Source: Lepidodermella squamata | Lineage: Eukaryota; Gastrotricha | NCBI GenBank assembly: GCA_047495785.1 | Contig: JBLDXI010000038.1 | Coordinates: 62,001-126,000, forward strand | Direction: 5' to 3' | Length of the DNA stretch: 64,000 bases | In this document: piece after piece, positions 52,347-64,000 of the stretch | Numbering within the stretch: position 1 is the stretch's first letter | How the letters are laid out: every line of letters begins with the position of its first letter | Notes under the pieces: generated by a model | Told to the model about the DNA's origin: nothing | Database searches by the model: none | The model's input: only the letters and a program-made list of their open reading frames with translations | Made by a program: the position numbers and the translations under genes

Positions 52347-55300
52347 TGTGTCATTTAGTTTCATTACTTTCTTGGCCTTGAAGTATTTGTGCGTTTACTA
52401 TCTACATTACTGAGATTGGATAAGGCTGTTTGATTACTTTGACCAATTCACCATAAATACGCTGCAGCTTTGATATAAGTGCATGGTCAGGTTTTAATTT
52501 TGGTTCATTTCTGGCAGAAACCAGTTGATGACATGGTTTGGTTGTTATGCTTTTTACATTTCATCCGCGCAGTTAATTTAACAGTTTTGTACAGACAATT
52601 TCCGATTGATTTCCTTACTCTTGCAGAGCATTTTTTTGTTACGATTTGTATCATGGATGGTGGTTTCTGAAATAAAGGAAGTGAAATAGTAAAAGCCCAG
52701 GATGACTTGATAATTCGAGTGAAGCACCCGGATGTGCATTTTCGGTTGAGTGATCTTTCAATTCTGCGTGGGAGATTTAGCTCACAACATTCGATTGAAC
52801 AGAACAAACTGGAATTTACTATTTATAACTGATATGGTAATAGCAAAACAAAGTCACGGGTTTTGGCATGTGAACAAATTTTTGAAGGCAGCGTAAAAAC
52901 ACCACCGAATCAAAATCGATAATGCGAAGTATATATTTTTTATTGCGAGGTTTAGCATATCGATCATAATTAAGCTTAGTTATATACTGCCGGCTGATCT
53001 CAGGCAGAAGACCAGTTTCAAGTTCAATTCACAGAACTGCCTAATTCGCCTTCTTTGCTATGCGGATCGATTTTTCTATCGCGACTGTATGCCAAGTTAC
53101 CATCGTAATTTACATTGGCGGGATGGCGAAGCTCCACCCATCCGGGCCACAGCCTATAGATGTTTCAACTTCCTTTTTTGCCTTGAAAAACTTGAGCTGC
53201 CATTGTCGTATTGTTGAGGTTGGATTTTCATTTTTTTAGCAGAGTCTGCTAAAATATATTGTCAACTTAACGCTAAATGCAAGGGGCTAAGAAAGCTTTT
53301 ATCGCAATGCTTTGCCACTTCGCCAACAGCAGCAGAGTCGCTTATACAGCATTGCATTCGGCGCTCTCTGCTGCAAATGGCTAAGGGAAGCATTATGCAA
53401 CACCGTAGATGATATCGTTATCGCTTCTTCTCCTTCATCAATCACGTCGATTGAGTGGGTTGTTTGCAGCAAATTTGTTGTTATTGTTGTTGCAGGCTAA
53501 TATCTTTCATCTGCATCAGGCAAACACAACAAAAACCTGTTTAATGATTCGGCAAGATGCGCTCATCGTCTGATCGCCGCGCGGCCCTTTTGACATTGCG
53601 CGCAGCCTGCTCTTGCGCGCCTTGACCGCTCGCCAGGAAGCGTTCATGCCGCATCGCCTTGGTAATAAAATGATTTCGCGCGGCATATTATCCACACAAC
53701 AATCCTCATAAAATTTCCACTTGCTGTATATTCAGATATCAATTTCTCTCGAGATGGCGAGAAATGTAAAACAAATAAACCCTTGTAGGAATTATTATTG
53801 TTATTATTTTTTGTTACCTTTCGTATATACTCTCCTACCTGGCGCGATAGGCAATATTCGGAACAGAAACGTTTTATTTACCGCTTTCTTTTGAGACAAT
53901 TGCTTTCCGCGAGAGGAGGTTGTTGGCGCCAAGTCAAAATCAGGTGAATTATTCAGTAGAGCAAACGTGGCATAGGGCGTAAACTTGAATTACTAACCTT
54001 AGTATCCCTGGAGTTGTTGTCGTGCAATTAAGCTTTCGGCGCGACAATGTTGTTCTAATCACCTTCAGCCTGGTGCTCGGAATAATTACTTTCCAAGTTT
54101 TATGGCCTTGGCCGATCACTTTGTTTATTATTTGCGCAGCGCACCTGCTTACAAATTCGAGGCCGCGTCTCTTGATGGCCTCAGATTTGCACTTTTGCTA
54201 TTAGGTAGTTTGAATTATGCAACAGCTTCTTACAAAATTCAGGCAATTAGGTCCGGGGCTTCAGCAAGGGAAACGGGCGCGAATGAATCACTCGGCTGAG
54301 CCACGCCTATTTTTCGATTTTACGGCTCTAAAAAAAGTTGGAAAAGTAACATCCGGCTCAATTTCGGCTTGCTATTTATAACTTCGTGAGGGGACAATTT
54401 TTAATTGGAGCGAAATAAGCAGCGAGCGTATTTACGCTGCGGATTTTTTTCGCATTCCGCAAAAGTTTATATTGTCGGTCCGCCTTGTATTTTGTACAAC
54501 ATTCGCCTTTTGCTTTTGTTATTATTTATTTGCCGAGTTTTTAAGCGCGCGTCTCATGTTCGCGAAAACTGCACATGTGTAACCGCGCCTGATGGCTCGC
54601 TCGAAGAAAACTCGGAAACTACAGGAAATAGTAGAGTAATAAAAAATAATAATCGACAACTTTTTCTCGTAGGAAAGGCTCGGCCCATTTGTTGCTACTT
54701 CCCTCCGCTCGGCGCCGATTGTTGTTTTGTTGTGTGTGCTCGGCTACTTAGCTGAATATAGTAGTGCTTGCACAACATTTTAAAACGATACACGGCACTA
54801 TCACGCAAGATTGCGGCATAATATTTTTTAGTTTATTATTTTTAGATTATTTTAAAAGTGAATACAAACCTCTTAGAGTTTACACTTTCAAAGCTGATGT
54901 TTCGCCTGCCTGTTTTTATATCGCTGTGTACCGGATCGGGCAGGGCTACTACATGAAATACATTATTGTCATCATTATTTCCCTCACCGCCTCCACACCA
55001 GAATTTCATGCGAAATATTTTGGGCCGTCGCTCGTCTTCGATTAAGTGAACACATGCCTAGTTTTCACACACAGTATTGCGCATTATTCAATTTCAAACT
55101 GTACAGCGTATTTTCGTTATTAATTTAGACGATATTTTTCATGCTTCACTTTATTTTTTCTGCTCGCCCGCCGGGACTGTCGCTCAGCTGGCGTATACCT
55201 ATCACCAGCAAGCGCGCATTCTTCCAAAAATGTGACGCGCCTAAAATTTAGCTATGATTATTGAACATCGCGCCTGTATTTTGTTTCATCGCATCGTCAT

Positions 55301-58300
55301 CATCATCATCCTCCTACTAAAACCGGCGTGAAAATACAATGCACTTGCATACTATAATAGCTGCGCGACTTCTACTCGTTTTAATTAAATTGCCTATGTT
55401 TAATGGTCTCCGGTGACTTTTCAGGGCACGTTTTTTTTAATCCTAGGCGTCGATGTTTGTGTGTTTCCGCGACTCGCACTAGCTACAACCGCACCTGATC
55501 GTAAAATTCAAATAGGCACCTGCCTATACAATATTTTTTCATCACAGCGATTGCGGCCGCGTCATCGAGAATCTCGAAAAATAGCCCGCTGTGGTTGCGC
55601 CTTTTCACCCGAAATAGCGGACGCGTTTATCACCCAGGTGCGATCGCTTTGTTTTTACATTAATTCGCAGGTGTTTTTCGTACCCTCATGAATGCGAGAT
55701 AAGCGGCTGGTACCCGACTCGCCTAATAGGTTGTAGCTGTTGCAGCACGCCCAAGTCGAGTCTATCAATTTCGCGTCTAAATATACGTCAAAAGACGGCG
55801 CAAGAGTGAAAAGCAATGCGCCTGTTTGCCGCGAGCCCATACATCACCCGTTTTTGCGCTGTTTTGGCAGCATTTACCGCCTTTGGGCACCCCTCATGAG
55901 GATGATGAGATGCGCATCTCTCGGCGGCGCGCCTACGCAGGTAGGTTGCGCATTATCGGCTCCAACATCTACTATTTGTAGCATCTTTTGTTTTGTTATC
56001 GCTTGATTGTTTGTTTTATGGCGGTGTAATGATGATGTTGGCGCGCGTCAAGACAAGTCAGAAGCAGCCTGGCGATTAACGGCCCCCGATCGGAACACGT
56101 TCGCTAAAGCTGCAGCCTCATTGACCGCGTTAACCCCTCGCGAGATCATCTTCAATTACTCTTGTTAATATACATACACAGGCCTCGGAATTTTACGGCT
56201 GTAAAAAGGCGCTTCGGGGCGATTATTTCATTATCGCCCGGCGCCACATTTGACGCCGGCTCCAATTGCAGCGCGCACCTTTGAATGGCGTGTTGAGGTG
56301 TGTCCCTCTCTTCACACCCAGTGTCGCACGTCGCGACCAGTCTAGCAATTATATTACTTATATCTGCAACTAGATGCGATATCCGGTCACTTTTCTAAAC
56401 TATAGAGATCGTTCGCTCACTCACCTGGCTAGCGCTCAGTGTCACTTGGCCGCGAGTTCAACGTTTGACAGCGAGCAAATAAATAACAACAAATTTATAT
56501 GCCAGGGCTGGGACGAGAAGGCAGGCGCGCGCTGCCTGTGCGTCTCTTGTTTATCAAGACGTCGCGCCTATTTTTTTTCTTATACCGGTGTCGCACGTGC
56601 CTGATGCGCGCTTTGTTTTCGATAAATAATTGACATGCTCTTGCCGTTGTTGTAATAATATAACGTGAAACGAGACGACTAGCCGGCGCTTCCATTTGGC
56701 TTCCCGTTGGTCTATTTTTATTTACCGAAGTAGGCTGCGCTTTCTAGACATCTATTTCTATCCCCTAAAGGAGTTTCAAATAGGCTATTTTATATATGAT
56801 GGCAAGAATTTCAAAGGTTGAACCCGAGGTTCCGAGCTTACTCATTCCTTTCGTCTTCAACTCTCGTTTCTTCACAATTTTCGGCCTTTGCCGTCTTTCA
56901 TCTAACTTAATAAATTGGTTAAATTTCACTAATTTTGTTGATAAATTTTGCATATTCGTTATTTGCCTTGGATGGCGATGATGAGTAAAGCAACTTTGCC
57001 AACAGCAACAACAACAACAACAACGCGAATGTGCTAACGAAGTGAATGCGTGATCTTGGCGCATCACACGAGCCTAAATTTTCTTATTTGATTTTCGAAA
57101 TTTTTATTACATTATAGCCGCGTGTAGACAGAGATAGCTCCCGGTTTTTACATCGTTCACAAAAATTTCATTTGTTTTTGCTCGCTTTGTCTAGATTGTT
57201 AGATGCGACGCGGCTTTATTATTATTTTACGATCTCCACTCAGTGACCAACTACTGAAACACGGCCTCTACTCATTTCATCATCATCGCCATCATCGTCA
57301 GCCTTTTACATGATTATTGCTGTGGGATCGGGGCTCTCGGCGGCGAGTTAAGCGCGTCCGCTACTGCATGTTGCCCTCTGCGCGTGCGCTTCACTTGACG
57401 GCGCCTGGAACGCGCGCGCGCGCTTAATTTTTGCCCGCCAAAAACACATATACTCGAGCTGTAATACAGAATGGCGCTAAATTCGAGGTCGCTGGCGTAT
57501 ATTGTTATTATTATTTTAAAAACAACGAGATACTACACAAGCCGAGTAATAAGACAACAGAGTAAACAAACGGGGGCAGGAATCAAATACTGACGTAGTT
57601 ATTGGCCGCCGCGCCACACTCGTTGTATAGGAATTAGGCATTCATTCTCGATACTTACTCGCTCCAATGTGGCGATTTTTTGCCGCGCACATGTTATAGA
57701 CCCCGTGAGAAACAGATAGCAGCACTGGCAGCAGTTGATAATTACTCGGCTGCGTGCGCTTTTTTCATCAGTGCCGCGCGATGATTCGCCCTCTCGGAAT
57801 ATTAGCGACATTGTTTTTCGCTCGGCCATTTAACGGCGATTATTTTGTTTTTAGTCAACAACCACCTACCGCGCGCAGTGATGTGGATAGCATACTTTTG
57901 CAAGAACAATAAATGGCGCGAGTTCGATTTGTACAGCAGGTACGTGCCGGAAATGCTCGATTAAAAATGACCGCTTCCTTCCGCTTGAGCACATTTTTGG
58001 GCCTTTTAGCGGCCATTATTGCGTCCAAGCATCTAATCACCACCGGTGTTTTTTAAATAAATTTTTCTAATAGCTGAATATTATACTCGTAAATCGTACT
58101 TGGCAATGCACTGTATCAGTAGCAAAATGTCGATATTGGCAGTAGGCATTTCAGTGCGCTCAGGTTTTTGGTGTCTTTTACTTCAACTCCTTTTCTACTT
58201 TTATTAGGGAATCTATAATGTCGGGGAATAAGGCTTCTGTCTGGCAAAGGCCCAACTAATATTTATAGCTCCCTATCGAGAACGCTTACTCATAGGCGTT

Positions 58301-58455
58301 TCGTAAAATAAGGCTAACACCTGCCCCGTAAACAGTTTCCGGAAAGTTCCCACTGCACTAAAAACTGATTGCGAGTCCAAATTCGGCGCTAAAATTGATT
58401 ATTTATATCCATTCTAAACCGATTTTTCTTGTAATAGAAATTTAGTGCATTTGAA
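52347..58455. other. Long intergenic region upstream of the LRR gene
   Basis: 6.1 kb containing the FAM149-like 3' UTR (AATAAA about 52670) and then alternating GC-rich patches and TTA/TAA-rich runs. Simple repeats: (CAA)n at 57000-57024 and (CG)n at 57411-57423. Short ORFs (for example 54405-54755 and 54764-55045) show no domain and are not called. It is probably regulatory DNA of the LRR gene. I see no transposon ends here. Confidence 0.45.
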
Positions 58456-60160
58456 ATGTCGCCAAACGGTCGGCATAAATGCTTCTTTTTAACGCTGGTC
58501 TTGTGTCACGCCATGATTTACGTCGCCGTTGGTTCCAACAATCAGCAAACCCGCGCCATTCCACCTTCGACGAACGGAAATGCCAACGGGGCAGCCAATC
58601 AAGTGACAGCACAGCTGGTTGGCGCCCTGCCTTGCCCACTCGGCTGTGAATGTGACACGCCTGGAGTGGTGTCTTGCATCAATGCAAGGCTAGCTCGGCT
58701 ACCGCTTCGCCTACCTCAGGGCACGAAGTTTTTCTATGCCGAGCATAATCGATTTTACACGCCTATCCTCAGCCATCGAAATTTTACGAATTACGTTGGC
58801 CAGAATGGTAGGCCAACGCTGGTTGGTATGTCGCTCCACAACTGCAGCTTAACGCTAATAGGATTCCGCACTTTTTCGACCCTGAAATCACTTCAGGAGC
58901 TTGATCTCAGTAACAATCGCATCAGTATCATTGAGGATAACACATTCAACGGTCTTACTCTGAACATGCTTGATCTGTCCTATAACGTTGGAATTCAGTT
59001 TTCGAGGCAAGCATTCAGTGGCTGCACCATCCGTAGGCTCGCCTTGCGATCGGTTGGCTTGAAAAACTTCGACCTAACAATTTTCAGCTACATTTTCCCC
59101 AAGTAAGATTTTAAATTTTGTTGCAATGATTGCTCTGAATCTTATTTTTCCAGCCTTATGTCACTTTCTGTGGCTGACAATCGATTGCTGACGCTTGACT
59201 ATCGGGTTTTCAGCTGCGCCCCGAACCTGTCGACAGTTTATTTCGCCCGCAATCCTTGGTGGTGCGGAGGCGATTGCTCAACCTTGAAACTGATCAACCA
59301 TGTCGCTCGCCTTACTAGCGACCTCGTAATGGACGAGGCGCCAACTTGCCAACCGGGCTACGACGAACAACAAGATCCGGAGCTGAACAAACAAGAATGC
59401 CAAGCTAAAATTGACGAAATTAACAAAAATAACAACTCTCTGCCTAATTGCCCCGTCGCAATCATCGGCCATTCTCAGTAAGTTGAACCAAAATATGCCA
59501 TAATATACAATATTTATGGCTGAATTGTTTTATAGGAGCTCGGGTCGTTCCCTCGGCAATCAGGTGACTAGCGATGTAGGTCTTGGAGCTGATGTGACGC
59601 CAGGCGAAGAAATCGGAACAGATAGTGGCTTCGTAACCTGGGGAGACGGCATGATCGTTGCTAATTACACCAGATCAGCGACTCCGGCGCCAAGTTCCGG
59701 CGCCGCTAAATCAACTGACGACGAGAGTAATGTTTCAATTTCGCCATCGGCCGGTTGTTTCCGGCTGTCTACAGTCGTCGCCGCGTCGACAATGGCTTCG
59801 GTCGCGACGCTAGTTATCGTGTTGTCATTGTGTCTATGTGTTCGTGCCTGCTACCTCAAATGCCAAGGCCGGGACCAACCTCCAGTGCCGGGGAGTTATC
59901 ATCATCAGTTGCAGAAAAACGGCAATGGCGGCGGCGGTGGCTACACGAATGGCCACCATAAAAACGGCAACGGCAACGGGTCGGAGTACAAATCGGCGGC
60001 GAGAAGCGGCGCCACCAGCCAACAAACGCAACTTTCTGCGACATCAGTATCGCTGGTACCAAGCCAAGGCCTAAGTCAGCCTTTACTCCTACACAGTAGT
60101 TCAGATAGCAGTGGCAGTGGCCATGTAGGGGCGCGGCATGGCCGGCTCCTTGTGCCCTAA
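58456..60160 (+). CDS. Leucine-rich-repeat single-pass transmembrane protein
   Basis: Exons 58456-59102, 59154-59477 and 59536-60160 encode 531 residues. A signal peptide (1-26, FFLTLVLCHAMIYVAVGS) is followed by a linker, an LRRNT cap (about 57-75, LPCPLGCECDTPGVVSC), about five LRRs (LQELDLSNNRISIIEDNTF; LNMLDLSYN), an LRRCT cap (NPWWCGGDCSTL ... CQPG ... CP), a Ser/Thr-rich stalk, a transmembrane helix (about 400-425, VVAASTMASVATLVIVLSLC) and a Gly/Asn/Ser-rich cytoplasmic tail starting with Cys residues that could be palmitoylated. It is an extracellular recognition protein, likely in adhesion or neural wiring; I cannot assign a named subfamily. The long upstream region suits a developmentally regulated gene. 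Confidence 0.88.
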
Positions 60161-60750
60161 TTCTTGCTGTATTAATTTTTTTTTCGATCATGTTAATACA
60201 CTTTCAGTCGGTGAAGCAACATGTAAAAATATCGACAGTCAATTTATCTCTCTCAGTTTTACCAAATTATAATAATATTGTTATTATTATTTGTTTTTTT
60301 TGTCACACCTTTGTGAACCTGGATAACCTCGAAAATTTCGTTGAGGAAGACGAAACATGAATGAGATAAACCATTGGTAACGCTGTTTTCCTGTTGTTTT
60401 TTTTGAGGAAAAGAGCAAAAATTAGCCTTGAATTAAAACGACAATGAAAACGGCGTAACACCAATGTATTTAAAGCTGTTCTTTTGTTTTATCTCTCTCT
60501 GCGTTATATATTATATTCGTTCAAGTAACAGATTATAACCGCGCAAACTTAATGGCGGATTCCATAATACAATTTTATCTATTTTTTGACAACAGAAGAA
60601 TTGCGGAATAAAAAGTATTGAAATGCGACTAAAACGGATTAGTTTTGACATGTGTAGAGGGCTTTCCGCCGCTGAGGTGGATTGCTTGCGAGAATCTGAG
60701 GCCATTTTTTCCCGCTGAATTTAACTCACATTTGTTACAACGCAAGTGAC
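60161..60750. other. Spacer between the LRR gene and the secreted orphan
   Basis: 590 bp of A/T-rich DNA with the LRR gene 3' UTR (an AATAAAAAG stretch at about 60606-60614) and presumably the promoter of the next gene. No TATA box or other element stood out. Confidence 0.4.
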
Positions 60751-61728
60751 ATGCATCCACCTGATCTTTTTCTGCTGATATTTGCGTTTTTCCTCCCGCA
60801 GTCTCTTGCGCAAGAATGGGCGACGGCGTGGAATAACAAGAGCGGAAATAACAAGAATGCCCTCGCTCCATCGTCGAATCCGCTTCGATTATACGAAACT
60901 CCGCCGATTGTAGGCGCGCAGTTGCGAGAGATCCTCAAAGCCGGCAGTGGTGACGACGTGCCGGAAGATGTTTGCTCGACAGAGGATGAAATCAGAATTC
61001 CTGCCGATGTTCTTTCGAACGAAACAACGGCCTACCCCTTTCTTGAGTCTAGCTTACAGATCTTTCAGAATTTGACAATGCCATGTGACGGGACGATTAA
61101 AGCTTTTCGATTTCTCTCGGCAAAGCCTGAAATCTATGGTTTGCATATCGGAGTTTTTCGACGAACTTGCTCTGGAATAGTGCAACTAGTATCGGATTCC
61201 TATCTACACGGCCATAAAACGAAACAGGACGCCTTTACCTGGGTTACATGGACAGATTGGAAATCGGTCAGTGTTAAACGAGGCGATATGTTGGGCGTTT
61301 TCTACGATAGAAAAGACCTCGATTATAGATCAGTTTCTATCCCTTCGCATCGCCCAGGTACTGAAGCTTCAAAAAGTTTCTATTTAATAATAACTATTTA
61401 AACTTTAATTTCAAAGATGACCGTCATGCACGGGACACTCTGGTATTTCTGAAAGATGCATTTGGACTAGCGAGGGAAAACGGTAAAATATTGAAAAAAG
61501 TATAAAAAAAATGTATCAATTTAATAAATAGGTTGCCTGAAAGTCAGCGAAGGCCGCGCAACGCGACGAATACCAGCCCTCCAAGTGATATTGGAACCCA
61601 GCCAGCAAAAGGGTCACATTGTTCAGACACCCGAACAGGGTCCCTTTCTGTTGCTACCGATTGCCGAGGCTAAAGTCGTACAATTTCCGGGCGATAATGG
61701 CGAAGATGACATTCTGTACCTGAAATAA
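60751..61728 (+). CDS. Secreted protein of unknown family
   Basis: Exons 60751-61357, 61417-61482 and 61532-61728 join in frame (phase 1 at both introns) to give 289 residues ending DDILYLK. A signal peptide is clear (1-21, PDLFLLIFAFFLPQSLAQ). The mature part has four Cys in the first two thirds (VCSTEDE, MPCDGTI, RTCSGI and, after the second intron, GCLKVSE), enough for two disulfides, and N-glycosylation sites (NKS, NET, NLT). The pattern CDGTIKAFRFLS ... IGVFRR ... VKRGDMLGVFY suggests a beta-sandwich, but I do not recognise the family. Without the two small 3' exons the protein would stop early inside the first intron (61399-61401). The stop lies within AATAAA (61724-61729). Confidence 0.75.
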
Positions 61729-62069
61729 ATATTATACATAAATGACATAAATAAATGTTTCCTGGTTGAATGCTCGCAACACAAATTGCTATTTTTAACC
61801 TATGAGTCATCAGTCAGCAATGAGTCATACGCAAGCTCCGCCGTCAGATGCTAGATGCTATCTTTGGCGGGTATGAATCATCACCTGTGACTTGTGATCA
61901 TAACCATCTCACTGCCAAGAACGCGCGGCGAAACTATTTTGAATATTATATTTCAATCATTTTTCAAGTCAATTGCTAATTTTCACCCATTTTATCTAAG
62001 CTGCGAATATACCACGGTCTAAAAGCGTACATATTCGACCGAGCTAACTGTATTGCGAACTATTGTATC
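61729..62069. other. Short spacer before the acidic orphan gene
   Basis: 340 bp with further AATAAA copies (about 61748) and no gene. It presumably holds the promoter of the 62070 gene; no motif was recognised. Confidence 0.4.
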
Positions 62070-63436
62070 ATGGCAACTAGTCGCGAAATGTTCTCCAGTG
62101 ACGAAAGTAGCAGTCATAGTAGCAGAGAAATATCAGACGACGATGATCAGGAGGGCCGAGGCACCGACGAAGAGGAGGTTGGCATGCGGCCTGACGAACC
62201 GGTATTCAGGTGGTGGGAGGACTGCAGCTTGTATACAGTATATAAATCAGATAGAAAACAGTGCTTTCAATATCAAGTTTTATATTCTATGCAGATGAGC
62301 GATTTTGACACCCCCGAATCTGCGCTTGGTGCTTTGAAGAAGCTCAACTTTCCAGCATCGGCTGCTACGATTCTTCTTGGAACCGCAACGGTTGGAAATC
62401 GGAGTTTGAACGAGCGGAAGCTTGTCAAATTGCTACGCGAATTCACCAAGTAAAATAAATTTCAGAATTTAAGGAGGATGAGATGATAGCTAGCTAAAAT
62501 TCCATTATTATTTAATTCATCAGAAATGTGTTGACTGCGACCGAAGACGACAAAAAGAAGCTGAAAACGCAGCTTCTCACGCGACGCTGTCGCGGAAACT
62601 TTTGGACTGCACTCCGACAGCTGTTTCCAAATATTTCACTTGATACGGTACTAAAACGCAAAAATCTTTGTTAGCCAGTACTTTATAATAATGTGTTAAA
62701 TTGGTATTCAGAAAAGGCTCAGAAGTCGCATTGGCAATGCTGCTAGGCAATCTCGGCATTTCAGGAAATCCAATAAGGTGCAGTTCAATCGAACAACCTG
62801 CAAGGTTCGTCAGATTTTTTGTAATCTTTATTTTATAGTACCAACTGTTTTATAGCGCTCAAATAACTGCTACAAAGGTGAGGAATCAAATGGAGGATCA
62901 AATGTGGCATTATAATCGATTACTTTTTATATAGACGACTCGAACAACGAAGTTCCGAAAAAAGCTATGCGATTGGCAGCTGCAGACACCATCGCCTCCC
63001 AGGACAAAGAGCTGACTGATTCGATATGGGACGATATTTTCATTGACACCAATGAATTAACGGGTTCGCTGTTGGCTGATGATGACCATCCAATCGTTGA
63101 GCTCGCCGATGGGATTAGCCGTGAAGCTCCCACGGTGGATTTAACGCGCCTCAAGGTAAGTCCGTGTATCATCGTCAATATAATGATTTCATAATGTTGT
63201 TTTTGGCCAAGATTCCATCCGGTTATCAGCTGATAATATCCGAAGACAATGAGGTTTTAGGTCTCCTGCCGATGGCCATCTCATCAAGTCTCTGCCAGCC
63301 TGAACCTCGACCCTCGACTTCCAACGATGCATCATCTAAATGCTCTTCAATGGCTGAAGATATAATATCAAAACCTGCGTCGCCCAATCTTCTCCCACAC
63401 GACCTTGAGTCAAAATCGAAACCCAGTGTCAAATGA
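62070..63436 (+). CDS. Uncharacterised acidic protein, multi-exon
   Basis: Proposed exons 62070-62449, 62524-62647, 62712-62804, 62856-62877, 62935-63155 and 63212-63436 keep one frame and give 354 residues. The first 50 residues are Ser/Asp/Glu-rich. A folded-looking block follows (FRWWEDCSLYTVYKSDRKQC ... LNERKLVKLLREFTKNVLTA ... RCRGNFWTALRQLFPNISLD), then a basic segment, then an acidic C-terminal region (DSIWDDIFIDTNELTGSLL; IPSGYQLIISEDNEVLGLLP). An acidic N-terminus, basic middle and acidic tail suggest a nuclear regulator, but I do not recognise it. The 22-nt exon and the frame of 62712-62804 are the weakest parts: another frame of that exon reads more like a hydrophobic helix but would not splice in phase. 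Confidence 0.6.
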
Positions 63437-63786
63437 GAAGACATTTCATTTCGGCGGAAAATTACTCAAGGTCGATTCCGCTCAATCTCCAAGCTCTTTT
63501 ACTTTGCTCTATTACGCACCTCAAGCCAATTAATCCTTTTTTGCTGGTTTTAATTTGTTCCGTTTTCCATCATTTCTCAATGTTCCGTCCGAATAAAATT
63601 GCGTCTTGTTGCCTATATTTTACCGATATTTTGGAGCATATCGGTACTTAAATAAGTCGTAGAAAAGTTGATCCAAAATGGGTGTAATTACAGTTAAAAG
63701 TGACTCATCTCTGCCCGTATATACAGGGTCCTTGTTTTTATTATATTTAAGCTATAAATAAGCAAAAAATGGAGGCATTGCTTATC
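63437..63786. other. Convergent 3' region at the right end
   Basis: 3' UTR of the 62070 gene (AATAAA near 63594) and, on the minus strand, of the right-edge gene (AATAAA complement near 63738). No other feature was seen. Confidence 0.4.
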
Positions 63787-63998
63787 TCAGTCAGAGATTG
63801 ACACGGTAGCTAGGATCGCATCACTACTTTCAGGGATTGCAGGGGTGTTTTTCAACGAGGTCGGCGATGATTCATTCGCGTTGGCTACTCGAGATCGGAT
63901 CGAAAAATGAAGCAGTGAACGGAAACCATTCTCACGAACAGTAGAGTCGTCAGGCGTCAAAATTTGTATCACCTGACGAGTCATTGGAGCAATAATGT
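63787..63998 (-). CDS. 3' end of a minus-strand gene cut by the window edge
   Basis: Open frame from the window edge (DIIAPMTRQVIQILTPDDST...) to a TGA at 63787, 70 codons visible. The composition and a minus-strand AATAAA about 50 nt beyond the stop support a terminal exon. The visible tail is Ser/Asn/Thr-rich (ANANESSPTSLKNTPAIPES) and shows no domain, so the product is unknown. The exon could begin outside the window or at an internal acceptor. Confidence 0.45.
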   Translation of the reverse strand, partial: IIAPMTRQVIQILTPDDSTVRENGFRSLLHFSIRSRVANANESSPTSLKNTPAIPESSDAILATVSISD

Positions 63999-64000
63999 CC

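Noticed and set aside
62712-62777. Alternative frame reading GSEVALAMLLGNLGISGNPI in the acidic orphan gene
   Set aside because: It looks protein-like, but neither neighbour offers a donor of the required phase; kept only as a doubt.

Overview
The window is animal nuclear DNA. Its protein-coding genes are split by short GT-AG introns (mostly 33-75 nt), and the recognisable products are metazoan: a lamin with a CaaX box, a stargazin-like calcium-channel gamma subunit, USP7, an ADAR RNA editor, HAPSTR1, a MID1IP1/THRSP protein, OGFOD3, FAM149 and penta-EF-hand proteins. Fourteen fairly complete genes in 64 kb, tiny introns and a few DNA transposons suggest a small-genome invertebrate. I cannot name the phylum from sequence alone. 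There is no bacterial operon structure, no CRISPR array, and I found no convincing tRNA or rRNA gene.

Layout, left to right. 3-482 (+): end of an unrecognised, perhaps mannosyltransferase-like, gene. 604-816: a cluster of perfect hairpins ending in a T-run. 1173-3186: a complete-length but broken Tigger/pogo DNA transposon with perfect inverted ends and a TA duplication. 5900-10996 (+): an MRP-type ABCC transporter. 12110-14845 (+): ADAR with three double-stranded-RNA-binding domains. 14995-20747 (+): three tandem penta-EF-hand (PEF) genes; the middle one is fused to a NEK11-like protein kinase, and the third carries a 1.2-kb transposon inserted exactly in a splice donor. 20978-21988 (+): OGFOD3. 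23263-27295 (-): USP7. 29006-29898 (+): HAPSTR1. 31055-32997 (+): lamin. 38729-39932 (-): MID1IP1/THRSP-like. 46291-48632 (+): stargazin-like. 50004-52346 (+): FAM149-like. 58456-60160 (+): LRR transmembrane protein. 60751-61728 (+): secreted orphan. 62070-63436 (+): acidic orphan. 63787-63998 (-): end of a gene entering from the right.

The genes are mostly unrelated housekeeping and neural genes, each with its own promoter. Two pairs are head to head (USP7/HAPSTR1 and MID1IP1-like/stargazin-like) and two are tail to tail (OGFOD3/USP7 and lamin/MID1IP1-like). Intergenic space is small in the left half. It is large (4-6 kb) in front of the MID1IP1-like, stargazin-like and LRR genes, as expected for genes with extended control regions. 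The intergenic DNA holds at least three short inverted-repeat elements (MITE-like).

The most novel locus is the PEF cluster. Tandem duplication plus capture of a kinase domain appears to have made a potentially calcium-responsive NEK-type kinase, and an exon spans the fusion point. All exon joins were placed by eye from reading frame, splice dinucleotides and family knowledge; no transcript evidence or database search was available.
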